DNA of 64,000 nucleotides, taken from positions 63,835,142 to 63,899,141 of the forward strand of contig ML677334.1 of the NCBI GenBank assembly GCA_007922305.1, given 5' to 3'. This DNA comes from Dermatemys mawii (lineage: Eukaryota > Chordata > Testudines > Dermatemydidae). Under the pieces are notes generated by a model. That model was not told where the DNA came from and ran no database searches. It saw nothing but the letters and a program-made list of their open reading frames with translations. The translations under genes were made by a program, and so were the position numbers. This document shows, piece by piece, positions 52,215-64,000 of this stretch. Positions within the stretch are counted from its first letter, which is position 1. Each line of letters begins with the position of its first letter.

Positions 52215-53345
52215 CTGCAACAGAAAAAGATATACATCACAATTTGTGAAAGACATTTAACAGATACAAAAAGCTAAGCTGCAATTTGACAATGGAAGGT
52301 AAAAATCTAAGCATCCAGTCAGTTGCATCCTTATTAAGTTGCAAATCCTTACTGAATTTATTCTCACAAGACATCCTGTACATTTATACTGATAAGATAA
52401 AACACATTAATAAACTTTTCTTGATAGGAGAATGCAATCAAAAAAAGGTTCACTTGGAAAAAAATGCATGTTTTATCGTTTAAGTGGGGATCATTCAATA
52501 TATTAGAGATCCATTCTAAAAACGGAAAATAGAAATTGCATCACTTGATGTTATCCTATAGGATGACTTTTGTTTTTTAACTGCTATGTTGCGTGATACA
52601 TTTAAAGCTCCTTTGAGGCAATGTTAGTGTATTAGAAGTCTGCTCTCACAGCACAGCATCTTATAATATTTCAGTGCCCTTATTATTCATAATGGTAAAG
52701 GCAGAGCACAAGAGATGGGACAACATGCATAGACATATCTATGAACATAAAGAAATCCACCTTTTCTATTAGGCTGCCTGATGATCACTGTTCTCATTTT
52801 AGTGAGCCAAGAAACTTCTCAGGAACAAGTAATTTAAGAAACATATGTCTATAATGTCCCCAAGTTTCAATATTTATACTTGTTAATAATCAATGGCATA
52901 CTGTAGCTGCCAATAGATAATTCTCACTGTTTTCCATGTTAACTGGAAATTGTTTTTAAAAGGCCCTGTTTATTGTTTGTTTCCTTGCCCTTAAAGACAG
53001 CTTAAGAACTATTGCTCAAATTTCCCAGAACAATTCGTCTTCAGACAGACTACTGAGTATTTCATACTGAAAAGAAGAAACTTAAAAAATTCTATGAAAG
53101 GGTATTTACAGTGAAAGCTATTATGCATCCTAAATTACAGAAATCGCTTGCCAAAACTTTATATAAAATGTTAAAATGATTTATAGATGTGTGCTTAGTG
53201 TTAGAAATTTTGAATTTCATAATTATGATCAATTTAGTTCCGTAGATCTTGAGTGGGATTTTCCCAAGCTCTTAAATGGGATTTGTGCCTTGAAGTCACT
53301 TACTTCCCAAGAGATGTGCTCCTAAGTCACTTAGGCTCCTTAGAA

Positions 53346-53724
53346 CAGTTGCTTTCAACCTGTGGTCCATGGACCACTGGGGGTCTGCAGGCTAACAAAA
53401 GGTGACTAACAAAATATAAGTTTCATGTCCCAGAAAAGGCATTCCATTTTTCTGATCAACCAAAAGTGTGTCAATACCCCCACCTACAGGTCAAAGCCCA
53501 GAAGTGCTGTCATTACCACAGATGCCCAGTTTTTGTGCCCTATCTCATGCTGCATCAAATGTCAGGCCAAGGACCTGCAACGTTTATAGTTGAATTCTGT
53601 TCAGTGATTTTTCAGTCTAAGACTTCTATAGTAAGGATCCGCGGACCACACGTTGAATTTCCAAAGGAGTCCACACCTCCATTTTTTAAGGGGTCTGCAA
53701 ATGAAAAAGTGTTGAAAACCACTG
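53346..53724. mobile_element. Non-autonomous hAT, 379 bp
   Basis: Ends cagttgctttcaacctgtgg and gtgttgaaaaccactg are hAT-type inverted repeats, flanked by octamers ccttagaa (53338-53345) and ccttcgaa (53725-53732), seven of eight identical. No transposase frame. Confidence 0.85.
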
Positions 53725-54457
53725 CCTTCGAAAATCCCACACTTCGGCAAATAGCTCAGAGAAAAGCTAAAATGTTGATGGAGAGGATCCTAAAACATGA
53801 CTACCAAGAATTTTACTAACTTTCTTTCCTTTTTGTCTTATATATTGTATACATGATAAACTAGTTTACTAAAACTCCAAGTACAACTGCCACCTATACT
53901 GTTAGGAAGAGATTCTTCTACAGTTCATTCCTTTTACAATTTAATAGGTGGGGTATAATTTCAATTTAGCAAAATAATTTGGTATGTCTTACTTTAATAT
54001 ACTCCCAAGTTATTCAGGGGTCTATCCATGCAGAGGGATATTTTTCCAATTTCCCCTCTTCCTCCTGCTCCAAAACTGAAACATCTGCCAAAAAAAATTT
54101 AATACAGTTTTCTAATTTGATTTCAGATTACTTTCTGCTAAAAAATAGCAACCTTGCTTATATAATGCTATCCTGTCTTTATTGCCAAATTTTAACAAAG
54201 GTTCAGTTACTTGTATTTCAAGTCATTTAAGCCATTAATACAATGTGTATTTCTCATATTGCTTTTAATAGGCTTGCTTTTTCTGCATTCCTGTCAAAGG
54301 AGAGAGACCTTCAAACATCTTCAGATCTAGCTGCTATGACTGTTCATTCTATTTAACTTTCTTGTGGCCTGGTATTACTATTTTTCTTCTTTAAAGAGAA
54401 CATTAAGAGGTTTGTTTTTATTTATACTGGAGGTGTTACACATTTGTTCCTCTACCC

Positions 54458-54679
54458 CAGTGGTCTTCAAAGTGGGGTGCGCGAGATCCCGGCGGCGCCA
54501 CCAATCCCACCCAGGAGACCGTCGAACTCGGCAGTGGTCTCTCTTTGTCCGCCAAAATGCCGCCGCAGAAAGCAGAAGCTTTCTGTTCAGCGGCATTTCG
54601 GCGGACATACCTCAGAGAGCCGTGAATGGACGGCGGACTGCGGAAAGGGGCCGCGGCAGTAAATCTTTGAAGAATGCTG
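54458..54679. mobile_element. Non-autonomous hAT, 222 bp, perfect TSD
   Basis: Ends cagtggtcttcaaagtgg and atctttgaagaatgctg are inverted repeats flanked by a perfect 8-base duplication ctctaccc (54450-54457 and 54680-54687). GC-rich interior with a self-complementary part (tgtccgccaaaatgccgccg against cggcatttcggcggaca). No transposase. Confidence 0.9.
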
Positions 54680-57373
54680 CTCTACCCCATGCCCTCCACC
54701 CAATCGAAATCCTAGTATCACATTTTTGTGAGCAACGAGGAATATGACAACTGCTCAAGTTTCTAAGCAGGTGATTCTTACAAGTTTTTAGTAAAGGAAA
54801 CCCATCAAATACCCTCAGGCCTCAGAATTGGGAAATATCTGACAAAAAATATGTGATTATTAAATTTTAGACTAAAGGAAATGAGAAGCATGCTTGGCAG
54901 AGAAACGTGTCATCAAAATGTAACATGATATGGCTTATACAGAGCAACGATGAAAATCTTAACCTATCTGGCTTGTTTCCTCGAAGTCTTAACAAATTAA
55001 GCACTTCATTACTTAACCAATAAAGTAAACTATCTATCATGCCCTTTTACAAAGATATTGTAATCTTTATACTACTTTGGTTTTTTGAGGGGTTGGGGGA
55101 GGAGCTTCTTTCTTTTATAGATCCCATAAATGTGTCAGGAACCCACACTGCTACAAGCATCAGGCAAGACAGGAGAGGCGGAATCCATTGGACAATGATA
55201 GGTAGCGCCCTCTTAGGGAAGGATGACACTATCAGCTCAGAGAGCAAAACACTCAATGTTATTTTGTTTGGTGGGTTTTTCCAGGATCTTAACCTTATAT
55301 GTAAGCCATAAGAAAAATCCATAATTAAGTCAAATCTGAAACGTTAACTGAATATAAACCTATAAGCAACAAGAAACTGAGAATTATAAATTATGTTTTG
55401 GCACAACAGATTGGCATTTTTGGTCTTAAAGTATGGCATTTCCTTCTTTGATTATTTAAGCCAATTTACAGCAATAGAGAGGTAAAGGAAATAGGTTAGC
55501 AATGTACATATCAGGTATGAAATCAATATTTCTTTGGAACTATGAATTGGAATCCCAGTCAATTTGTTCAATCAATTCTGATGTAGTTAAAACAAAAACC
55601 ATGCTTAATCGATATAGACCTTGAAGGTCTCATGCACTAAGCGTGGAATTTGTCCTGCTGTTTTTGGCCAAAGATTCTCCATCCCACCTCAGGCTTTCAT
55701 TCATGGCACTGCGCCCCAATTTATCTACATGGCCATCTTCGGATGTCACAGATGGCTGGACTTTGGCAATAGAGAAAATTATACATAGTTTGTAAAGCAT
55801 TTTTGGATCCTTTGTATTCTTCCATAGCTAACAACATTCTTTGCATTTAGTATGTTAAATGGAAAATATAATTTTTTTTAAAATGGATGGTATTTTTCTG
55901 CAATATTAACTCAGCCACATTGGATGAATGTAGCCTTTTCAAATTCCTTTTCTGTAAAGAGTAACAATATAGTTTATAAGTGTATTCCACAAAATATACA
56001 GGATGTACAATGTGGCAAGACTAGCTCTGTCATTGGAACCTTAAAATTAATCAGGAAATGCAAATATTATCTTTGCAACCTTAAAATGTCATTTGGGAAG
56101 ACTGCATTTTACGTACAATGCCTCTAACTCAGATTGTCATGGCGGCAGTGTGTATTGCAATGTCACAAAGGAGATAGGCCTTCATTCGACTCTGGTAAAA
56201 ATCTTAGCTGCCAATTGAATTTTTCACAATTATTATACATTCAATTATTTTAGCCCAAGAGCTTACTCACTGCTGAGTAACATGTAAGTTTCATAGTCCA
56301 CCTGCTTTTAATCATACAAATAAAGTGTGGAAATTCTTCTCAGAGTCAGAAAAAAACATTCAGCTTCATAACTCAGACACAACTAGAAGGGTTTCTTTTA
56401 AATTTTCAACCACCAAAAACTCCTTTTTTTGGCTGAAACTAGATTATCGAAAGCATTCTAGTAAAGTTATAAGCAAGTAAACACAGAGTTATACTTGAAA
56501 CAATCCTCCAACCTTAATTATAGCACTTGCTACCAAGCGCTACAATTATTAAGTACAATGCCATCAGTTTAAAAGTGTTGCTTCCTCATGGGACAATGCC
56601 AAGAGCTTTGCAGATTCTAGAAAATTTTATCATCAGATTTTCCCCCCTCTCGATGCCAAGATTACTTGTGGCCCAATTTAAGCCTAGTTTTCAATTAAAG
56701 GCATACCTGGATGTAGGTAAAGCACAAAAAGAGTACACCACTCTCACCACACCCAGATGCAAGGGGGAGCAAAGGAATATTAGGCTGGCTCCCTCACACC
56801 TACCTGCATAGCTGTACAAGACCTACCCTAGTCACAGCTTTAAATACGGGGAAAGGGCTGAGTATCCAACATATACCCTCTGTAAACAACTGGACGGGAC
56901 AGGGCCGAACTATGGCTCCACTCACTTATGAGCTGACCTGTGGAGCTGACTAGATCCACAAGGGAGAGAGCATGCTACATCTGCAAGGGGTTGTAATAGG
57001 TTTCTCTCCTTCCTTAGTGCAAGAGCACAGCAGATTTGTGCCTCCAATATATGTCTTTGAGACACCTTACTAATAGGCCGACAGTTGATAAGCTGCCTTT
57101 TGCTCGGGCTGTGCCTCAATGCACAATCTTTCTAGCCCATATAAGTGAAACAGAAAAATTTAAAAAGCATCTGCAAGGGATTGCTCCTGGACAAAAGCTA
57201 ATCTAAAAGAGTTGCTATAAGTTGGTGTAGAGGAAAAGACTGGTTATTTAACACACACTAACTATGGTTCTTTAAGATGGTTTATCTGTGTGTATTCCAG
57301 TTATGGTGGTGCATGCAAACTGACAGAATTACCTGGACTGAGTCTATGAACAATATATTTTGTTTTATTATTT

Positions 57374-57452
57374 GCAAAGCAGCACAGGTGTACAGTACTT
57401 GACAGGCAAAGAGGCAGTTCCCTACCCCAAAGAACTTGTCATCTAAATGAAA
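57374..57452 (-). repeat. L2/MIR-type 3' tail fragment, antisense
   Basis: On the - strand it reads atttagatgacaagttcttt, then ggggtagggaactgcctctt, the common 'tagattgtaagctctttggggcagggac' tail in decayed form. It sits near TCEA1 exon 2. Confidence 0.6.
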
Positions 57453-57589
57453 GCTTTTCCACTGTACTGATACAAGGAACAGAGAATATTCTGATGGAAC
57501 TCAGATCTGCATCTAAGAATCTCTTAGGTATTATTTTTGCCATTTAAAAACTTCTATTTAATATGTAAAAGCAATGTTAAAAAGTTTAC

Positions 57590-57652
57590 CTGTAACAACT
57601 CAAGGGTCATAGGTATATTCTTAAGCTCCTTTAGCAAATCCAGTGCCCCAGC
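57590..57652 (-). CDS. TCEA1: TCEA1, N-terminal LW domain, first part
   Basis: The 63-base, 21-codon exon reads AGALDLLKELKNIPMTLELL and Q, in phase 0 on both sides (acceptor ttttacag, donor gtaaac on the - strand). It follows the missing first exon, which in human encodes 21 residues from the initiator Met. The joined visible exons give 281 residues and a stop, so the full protein is about 302, against 301 in human. No CpG island or matching first exon occurs in 57653-64000, so the promoter lies outside. Confidence 0.95.
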
Positions 57653-60160
57653 CTGTAAAACATGCATAAAAGTATTATCCAAAACATATTTTATTTCCTA
57701 CACAGTTAACTTTTAGAATATTTAGCAGAAAACAAGTGATCTCTCTTTAAAACCTCACAGTACAAGTTTTAGTTCTGTGAAAGGTTCCAAATTGATAACT
57801 CTGAAGACTTTAATCCTATTTATCCACAGAACAACCTTAGCACAAGAAGCGACATTGCAAGTTTCTCCAGACTCTTAACATCAGTGTGTGTTGGCTTCAA
57901 TCCAGAGATACTATCTTGGGAATGAGAGTAGTTTAGTCCCACACCATTTAATTTTGGGAGTCTCTAGTGAAGATACCATGTAATGCCATTTGTGAGGGTG
58001 TTTTCAGTCACATCAATACCTATACCTTGGGAAGTGGATTTACAGCACATTCATTTCACGCAAATTCGACAGACATCACGCAGCAGCGCATTTCAATCCC
58101 TGATGACCTGGGCTAGATTAGAATAAGCAACCTAAAGATGAAAGGCTCTATACATCCCATTACCAATCCTTAGGTAACCAGTACCTCTAACAGAAATTAT
58201 TTCTAACTGGATTTATGTTGGCATGGGTAGAATATGAAATATTTTTTTTCTTTAAAGGTATCATACACAGGTAGCCAGATTACAGTATTTTACTAGACAC
58301 AGCTGTAGTTTTCCCCTTAGAATAGTATTTAATTTTCTAAATCACTCAAAAGTTCTGCTAGTGAACGAAGTTGAATGAGGGCTTCCTCTCAACCTGTATC
58401 TATCTGCAACCACTCTTATCACTACATTCATCTCCAATCTAATATACAGTATTACACAATCTAATGCATGTACTGCAAGTGGATCTTTCAGATGAGACCT
58501 TAAAATGAGGTTCTGCCCCTAAAAGTTACAAATTGCAGAGCATGGATCCATACTTGTCTTAATCCCTCTAAATCAAATCTAATCAGTTTACATGGGAAAA
58601 CTCTCTCTAATGGACAACATTGCAAACTCAAGCTGGAATGAGAGTTCTTTCTGGTTCACGTATCACTGACGTAGATTCATCGCCTAGATATTTTTATAGT
58701 TGACACGTGATCCAGAACAGAATCTAATTCACTCAACTAAAATACACTGAGATTAGGCCTACTAAAAACAGTTAAAGAAAACCCTAAACTTTAGTCAATA
58801 CGGTAAACAGCTATTATTCTGAATACAATCAGGAAGCAAGATTGGCTGAATAAGATGGCACTTTTAGTCACACTCCAGGGCCAAAGAAGTTATCGCTGAG
58901 ACGCATGGACATTAAGGATCCCATTTCAGTTTTATCAAGTTTGGGTGTTTGCCCACACATCCTGGACAAAATCTTCTCCTCATGCAATGTATTGTGCACT
59001 GTGCTGGTAGCTCTCATCCCAGAATGGCTGTATTTGACGAGTATTCCATATACAGGCAAACTTCAGCTAACAAAATTGTGGTTAACCAAGATCATTTAAT
59101 TTTACCCAATGACACACTGTACGCTTATGAGCTCTTAATCGGCGTTGCAAAGGAAGAGCATGCAAGGTAAATTCTGAGCAAGTATCTCTGCCTAGTCTCC
59201 CTGGGTTCCTAACAAAGGAGGACGCCTGTCTTGTGAAGTTTAGAAGTTCCGCATTGTTGAAAAGAAGCTTCACAGAAATGGATCTCCCAGTTATACAACC
59301 CCTCAAATATCTGAATGTTTCCATAAAATCTTGTGTTTTCCTCAAGATGAGAAAGGCTAGACACACGTAAAGTATGATAATCAGCCAACATCAACAAATC
59401 CTCTAACATAAAATCTGTATCACGAGAAGTTTATTTATTACTAATTATACTAAATTCCATGTGTCATTTTTTATTTTATTTTTTTTGAGGGGGAAGGAGA
59501 AGGAAGCACAGGGAAAGGAAAGAAGGGGAGGGAAGGCCAGACTGTATCTCACTTCTATATTCATGATTCAGAAGCTTTAAAGAAGCAGCTTTCTGATTCT
59601 GTCCACCCATACACAACCACCATCTCTAAGCAATTCAGGGTTTTAAAATGAATTCTTTGCTGCTAAGAATGTGAGACCGGATGGCTTGGTGACCAAAAGA
59701 CTTTTTCCTGTGGATACAACACAGCAGAGGTAGATTTTTCAAAAATCTTTACAGGCCTCCTTTTTTCTGATTTGAAGTACAATGGAGGGTCATAACTAAA
59801 TTTTCTCCACACACCTCCACCCCCAGGATGTCTTCTGGGAAACCGCTGGCCAACGTTAGACATTTTTCATTGGTTGGGGGATGAGCAAAATTAGAGGTGA
59901 AGTTCTACACTGGACTGTTGGTATTTCAAATATCATTGAAAGGTCTAGCTTCATACATGTTTTCGTAATCTGTGGAATTATACTTGAGGTGAAAGTCTGA
60001 GTAAGAGTCATCAGCATCTTCTCCTGGTGTTAGATGTATGTTAGTGCTGCACTGTTAGTTATTCAACAATTTCTTGGAAACTGTTGTAGCATGAAGTCAC
60101 TACAACTCTTCCTTTCTTTACGGCTAGAACGGAGGTGGGGGAAAGAGGAGATTGTAATAC
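57653..60160. other. TCEA1: TCEA1 intron 1 part, little recognised
   Basis: Donor-side intron sequence up to the window end belongs to TCEA1 intron 1 by position. A purine-rich patch occurs at 59487-59533 (gggggaaggagaaggaag). No gene or assignable repeat was supported. Confidence 0.5.
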
Positions 60161-60179
60161 TGTACCTTCAAAGTAGCAC

Positions 60180-60840
60180 TGTGGATCCCTCATATTCAGC
60201 ACTGTCATATAATTATGATATGTTTTGTACAAAGTATACCTTGTGAGGTGGTATTTTAAGTCTTGATCAGCTGAACATTAATATCCTCTTGAATTGTATA
60301 TACTACCATTGTATGTGAAGTTAGGAAGGATTGCTATACATGTTGCTGAACTATGTTGTGAGGCTGGGAGATATCCACAGCCTCCCCTGGTGAGGGGGAG
60401 GGGGTGGCGCCACATGCTGCCCCCACCCCCAGCACTATCCCCGCAGCCTTCATTGGCCAGGATCTGACCAATGGAAGCTGTGGGGGCAGCATTTGCGGGC
60501 TGAGCAAGGAGTCACACTGCTCAGGGGTGCGCAGAGACGAGCCAGCAGTTGGCCGCTTCCGGGAGAGGCATGGGGCCACAGTATGTAGCCTGCCTGAGCC
60601 CTGCTGCGCCACCAGCTGGGAGCCGCCTGAGGTAAGCGCCTCCCAGCCCAGAGCCTGTACCTCGCACCCCTTCCTGCACCTCAACCACCTGCCCCAGGTC
60701 AGAATCCCCTCCTACACCAAACTCCCTCCAAGAGACTGTACCCTCATCCTCTCCTACACCCCAACACTCTCCCCCAGCCTGGAGCCTCCTCCTGCACTCA
60801 AACTCCCTTCCAGAAAGAAACTGAATTAACAGCTGTTCTA
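60180..60840. repeat. Possible LTR-like and GC-rich repeat sequence
   Basis: The part to 60360 (tcatataattatgatatgtt, then gaacattaatatcctcttga) resembles a multi-copy turtle sequence that I recall as LTR-like. The following 470 bases are GC-rich with repeated cctcc/cacccc phrases (ctcctacaccaaactccctc, ctcctacaccccaacactct), typical of decayed GC-rich transposons. No coding family is recognised and no ends were fixed. Confidence 0.3.
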
Positions 60841-62054
60841 AGGTAAGAAGTAGGCTATTTTGAATTAATTATATTCTACAAGACTGAAATGTAACCACAG
60901 AACATCTTTATGTTAATTGCATTAATTAAAAGGCAAGTTTAGTATAGCATTAATAGCCTCAATGCCATAAATGTGATCATTATCTTTTAAATTAGGAAAA
61001 AATCTTGTATACAGGGACCCCACAAAATCTAATAGCCCTGGGCCCACAGGAGAGTTAATCCATCCCTGCACACACACCATGGGGGGTGGGGACTAACCCA
61101 TATCACAGCAAGGATCTTTCTAGCAACTAGAAGAATAAAAGAGTTGCCGAGACATAATCACTTGGCCTCTCTTCCCCCTGCCCCCATCCCAACTCCTGGA
61201 AGATCATCTGGAAGGAACTCTAGTGTGAGTATTGAGGAACTGTAAAGTATCTGTAACATGTTAGGATTCAAATCTTGCTTAGTCTGTTAAAAGCCAAAAT
61301 TTAGATTGCATTTCTATTTTTATTTCTTAGGTAACCAACTTTGATCTCTATGCCTGCTACCTGTAAACACTTCAAGTCTGTTTTGTATTTACCTAAAACA
61401 GTGTGGTTTTGGTTGAAGTGTTTAGGGAATCTCAGCTTAAATGACAATGGCTAGTGCAGGTCCCCTTTCCAATGAAGATGTGGTGAACTAAGTAATGAGT
61501 TTACACTGGTCAGGTTTCTGAGCAGTTCAAGATACTATTGTTCTAGGGTGTAGGGCTGCAGCTGGTGGGAAATTGGCTGAAGCCTCTCTACTGATGGTTC
61601 ATGAGTGGCTGGGAATCATTCATATAACTCAGTTGGCCGTATCCCTGCTGTGGATGGCTGTGTAAGTGCAGTACCTATCAGAGGTTTGTAGCTTGTCACA
61701 GCATCACAGTGTAATAGGGACACCCCAGGTTGTCGGGCTGGCAGGGCTCAGAGGTCCCACAGTCCAGGTTAAACCCAGGGACTCTGTGACAGGAATAACC
61801 CAACACTATTTCTGTTTTAACATAGAGCTAATGTACAAAAGAGGTTGAAAACTGCTTTGTCACAGCAACTATTCTGTGTAGGGACAATTTTCTGCACAAA
61901 AAAGCAGTAGTTCAATATTTCAGTTGGCTCTGATACTTGATGAAAGGACTTACAATCTCATCTCAGTCATGCACATCCACTTGAAACAACAAATAAACTT
62001 TTAAAGTAACTTTATTCCCATGTAAAACTCTTAAAAATCACTGCCTGCATTCAA
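60841..62054. other. Intron 1 sequence, no gene recognised
   Basis: The text near 61010-61069 (acaaaatctaatagccctgg, then gttaatccatccctg) looks like a DNA-transposon end, without a recognisable partner end. The part 61500-61860 may derive from an LTR retroelement, but this is a weak impression. Confidence 0.35.
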
Positions 62055-62137
62055 CAAAGTGGGTATTCACCCATGAAAGCTTATGCTCTAATACATTTGT
62101 TAGTCTATAAGGTGCCACAGGACTCTGTCACTTAAAA
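62055..62137. repeat. Single copy of the 2562-2797 repeat unit
   Basis: The sequence aaagtgggtattcacccatg, aaagcttatgctctaataca and ggtgccacaggactctgt matches the right arm of the inverted dimer at 2660-2752. Here it is a lone, truncated unit. Confidence 0.8.
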
Positions 62138-63768
62138 GCCATACTTCCTTTTCACAACTGATTTGTTGACACCCTCAATAACTGAGAAATAAGTCTCAAT
62201 ATCTACCTAGGGCACTTTACAAACAAAAACAACAACCCCACATAACTCACCCAGACTAATCAAATCACAATCTGAGGGAAAACGTCTGCACTGACTAATT
62301 TAAAAGTTTAGATTATAAAACAAAGTAACTTTTTAAAAGAATACCTATGTAAATTTAGTTACACAGTAATGGCCTGTTCTGTTAAGGGGAGCTGCAATTT
62401 AAATCTAGTAAGATTAAATACTTCCTCTTACCTTTTCTTCCTAAACTTACTGAACTGTCCTTGATTTTTGAAAATTCATGTGCGCAACATTACCTCTGCC
62501 CACCTGCTTCTACGCATTTCAATAAGGGCATTCATTACACTGATGAAAATATAAAATAAAAGGTACACATTTTTAACTAAGGCTACAGGTAAGGTGCAAC
62601 CAAATAATGAACAGTACACATTTCAATCTTATTGGAAGAACAATATGACGTCTGAGATGTGTGTCAAGTGTTGCATGTTATAAAGTGCAGTATTTCAACA
62701 GAATCTTCTGTGATCGCTGCCAGCTGAAACAAAGCTAAATATATTACCTTTGATTAAGCTGAGTATATTAATTCAGCACAGCAGCAATTTAACAAGCCAA
62801 TTTATTGTTTACAGAGTACCAATAGTCGACCCGTGAAAAGTGGATGTCCATGTTGATGTTATGATTTTCAATTCATCACAAGTCAAATTCCAGACAACTG
62901 AGATACTACAGCTCAATGTTTTGATATGAGTCACGGAGAAAGATTTTCAATAGTATGTTAAATAAAATCATCCCTTCCCATCTGTTCTTTGACAAATTCA
63001 GGGCTCAAAAAAGTGTCCTCATAAGAAGTCTCTTAAAAGAAGTGGTCTCTTAAAAATGTTTGCATATTTGAGAGGTGGTGTTCTGTGGATTCTGCAATTA
63101 GTCACTCGTGACAAGTGGTCTCTCCTCAGAGGTGGTCTTTAAGGCAGGTTTTACAATACCTTATAATTTGCAAAAAATTATTATGGAAAACATTGAAAAG
63201 CAAAATCAATTGAGTTGAATCCAGGTGCTCTTCCTGTAACTGAGGGTAGTATTGTAACTATCTGTGCTTATTGCCCTTGGCAGCACACACATGTGCATGT
63301 GGAATGAAATAAGCAAGGAGCAGAGAAAAACTGAGAATATTCATCCTGTTCAAAAAATGTCAGTCAGACCCAAGAACCTTGTGTAGACTAGGAAAGCTAC
63401 TTGTTGACACCAATCAGTGTCAGCAACAGGTGCCAAACCTGGTTTAATTGACAGGATTGATTAAGATACATCAAGGTTACTGAAACAGTACTGAACAAGT
63501 TTGTCCTGGTCTATAGTTGTAATTAATTAGACTGGGTTCAGCACCAAACAAATAATTTTTGTAACACAACCAGGAAGAGCAACCATGGGAAGGATACATG
63601 TTAGGCAGAAAACAAAAATTCCCACACTTCATCTAGTTAAGAAAAATTTTCTAGCCTGGATTTCCAATCAGCTCATTCCTGAACACTCAATGAAATTTAG
63701 GATTTAACAATCTTGCTAAACACAAAAATCTAACTTTAAATACTGTCCTGTTGTCTGACTTACTAGTC
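62138..63768. other. Intron 1 sequence, nothing recognised
   Basis: AT-rich sequence without supportable exon, RNA gene or repeat on either strand. Confidence 0.45.
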
Positions 63769-64000
63769 CAGGGGTAGATAACCTGCGGCACGCGAGCTGA
63801 TTTTCAGTGGCACTCACGCTGCCCGGGTCCTGGCCACTGGTCCAGGGGGCTGTGCATTTTAATTCAATTTTAAAAACCTTATTTCCTTTACATACAACAA
63901 TAGTTTAGTTCTATATTACAGATTTATAGAAATAAATCTTCTAAAAACATTAAAATGTACTCCTGGCACACAAAACCTTAAATTAGAGTGAATACATGAA
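63769..64000. mobile_element. Partial non-autonomous hAT, cut by window end
   Basis: It begins caggggtagataacctgcgg and shares gcgagctgattttcagtggc, then cttaaattagagtgaat, with the reverse complement of the element at 47610-47909. The far end lies beyond the window. Confidence 0.75.

Larger units (their letters stand above)
52215..57589 (-). other. TCEA1: TCEA1 intron 2
   Basis: A 5.4 kb intron, donor gtaaac and acceptor ttgcag, with two hAT elements at 53346 and 54458 and an L2-type tail fragment near 57374. The stretches 52215-53345 and 54690-57370 show no gene or clear repeat. Confidence 0.85.

Noticed and set aside
53466..53819. A 117-codon + strand open frame
   Set aside because: Most of it is the hAT element at 53346-53724, and it runs through the target duplication into flanking intron.
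59487..59533. Purine-rich tract as a possible regulatory or triplex site
   Set aside because: Simple-sequence composition only; no mirror symmetry or neighbouring promoter was seen.
60404..60829. Possible first exon or CpG island of TCEA1 in the GC-rich patch
   Set aside because: No Met-Glu-Asp-Glu type TFIIS start on the - strand and no donor in phase 0. The phrases repeat like a decayed transposon.

Overview
The window is nuclear genomic DNA from a sauropsid, most probably a turtle. The evidence is a vertebrate exon-intron structure with low gene density, and a repeat mix of CR1 ends, tRNA-derived MIR-like SINEs, DIRS-like retrotransposons, Penelope-like retroelement relics, many small hAT elements and MITEs of kinds I associate with turtle genomes. 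The species call is inference; the two genes below are read directly from spliced exon sequence.

Two genes lie tail to tail. RGS20 (RGSZ1 type) is on the + strand. Its cysteine-string exon is at 3893-4041, a linker exon at 13825-13911, and two RGS-domain exons at 14699-14933 and 16557-16742. All phases match and give a 217-residue protein. TCEA1 (TFIIS) is on the - strand, with nine coding exons between 57652 and 22584. Only the first coding exon, about 21 residues, is missing and must lie beyond 64000. The joined exons keep frame and would give about 302 residues. The same RGS20/TCEA1 order is found at human 8q11 (recalled). The stops are 5.8 kb apart and the two 3' UTRs face each other.

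The most notable gene feature is the TCEA1 intron at 31350-33098. It starts ATATCCTTT, ends AC, and carries TTCCTTAAG about 11 bases before its end. This is a minor-spliceosome AT-AC intron, and only these borders restore the reading frame. The RGS20 intron at 13912-14698 also has an exact U12-type 5' site (GTATCCTTT), but no clear U12 branch point.

The rest is intron and intergenic DNA full of transposon relics. There is a decayed DIRS-like element in RGS20 intron 1 (about 5183-10095), another in TCEA1 intron 4 (about 37680-41835), and a probable third in the last TCEA1 intron (about 23930-26130). Two retroelement insertions are built as inverted dimers, each flanked by a perfect 14-base target duplication (2562-2797 and 44854-46709). 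At least five complete hAT-type elements are delimited by 8-base duplications, one of them inside a CR1 3' end. There is also a TA-flanked Tigger-like element and several MITEs. I saw no tRNA or rRNA gene, no CRISPR array, and no intact transposon ORF. No wholly new system is visible; the strongest leads are the U12 intron, the inverted-dimer insertions and a perfect fold-back hairpin at 41479-41576.
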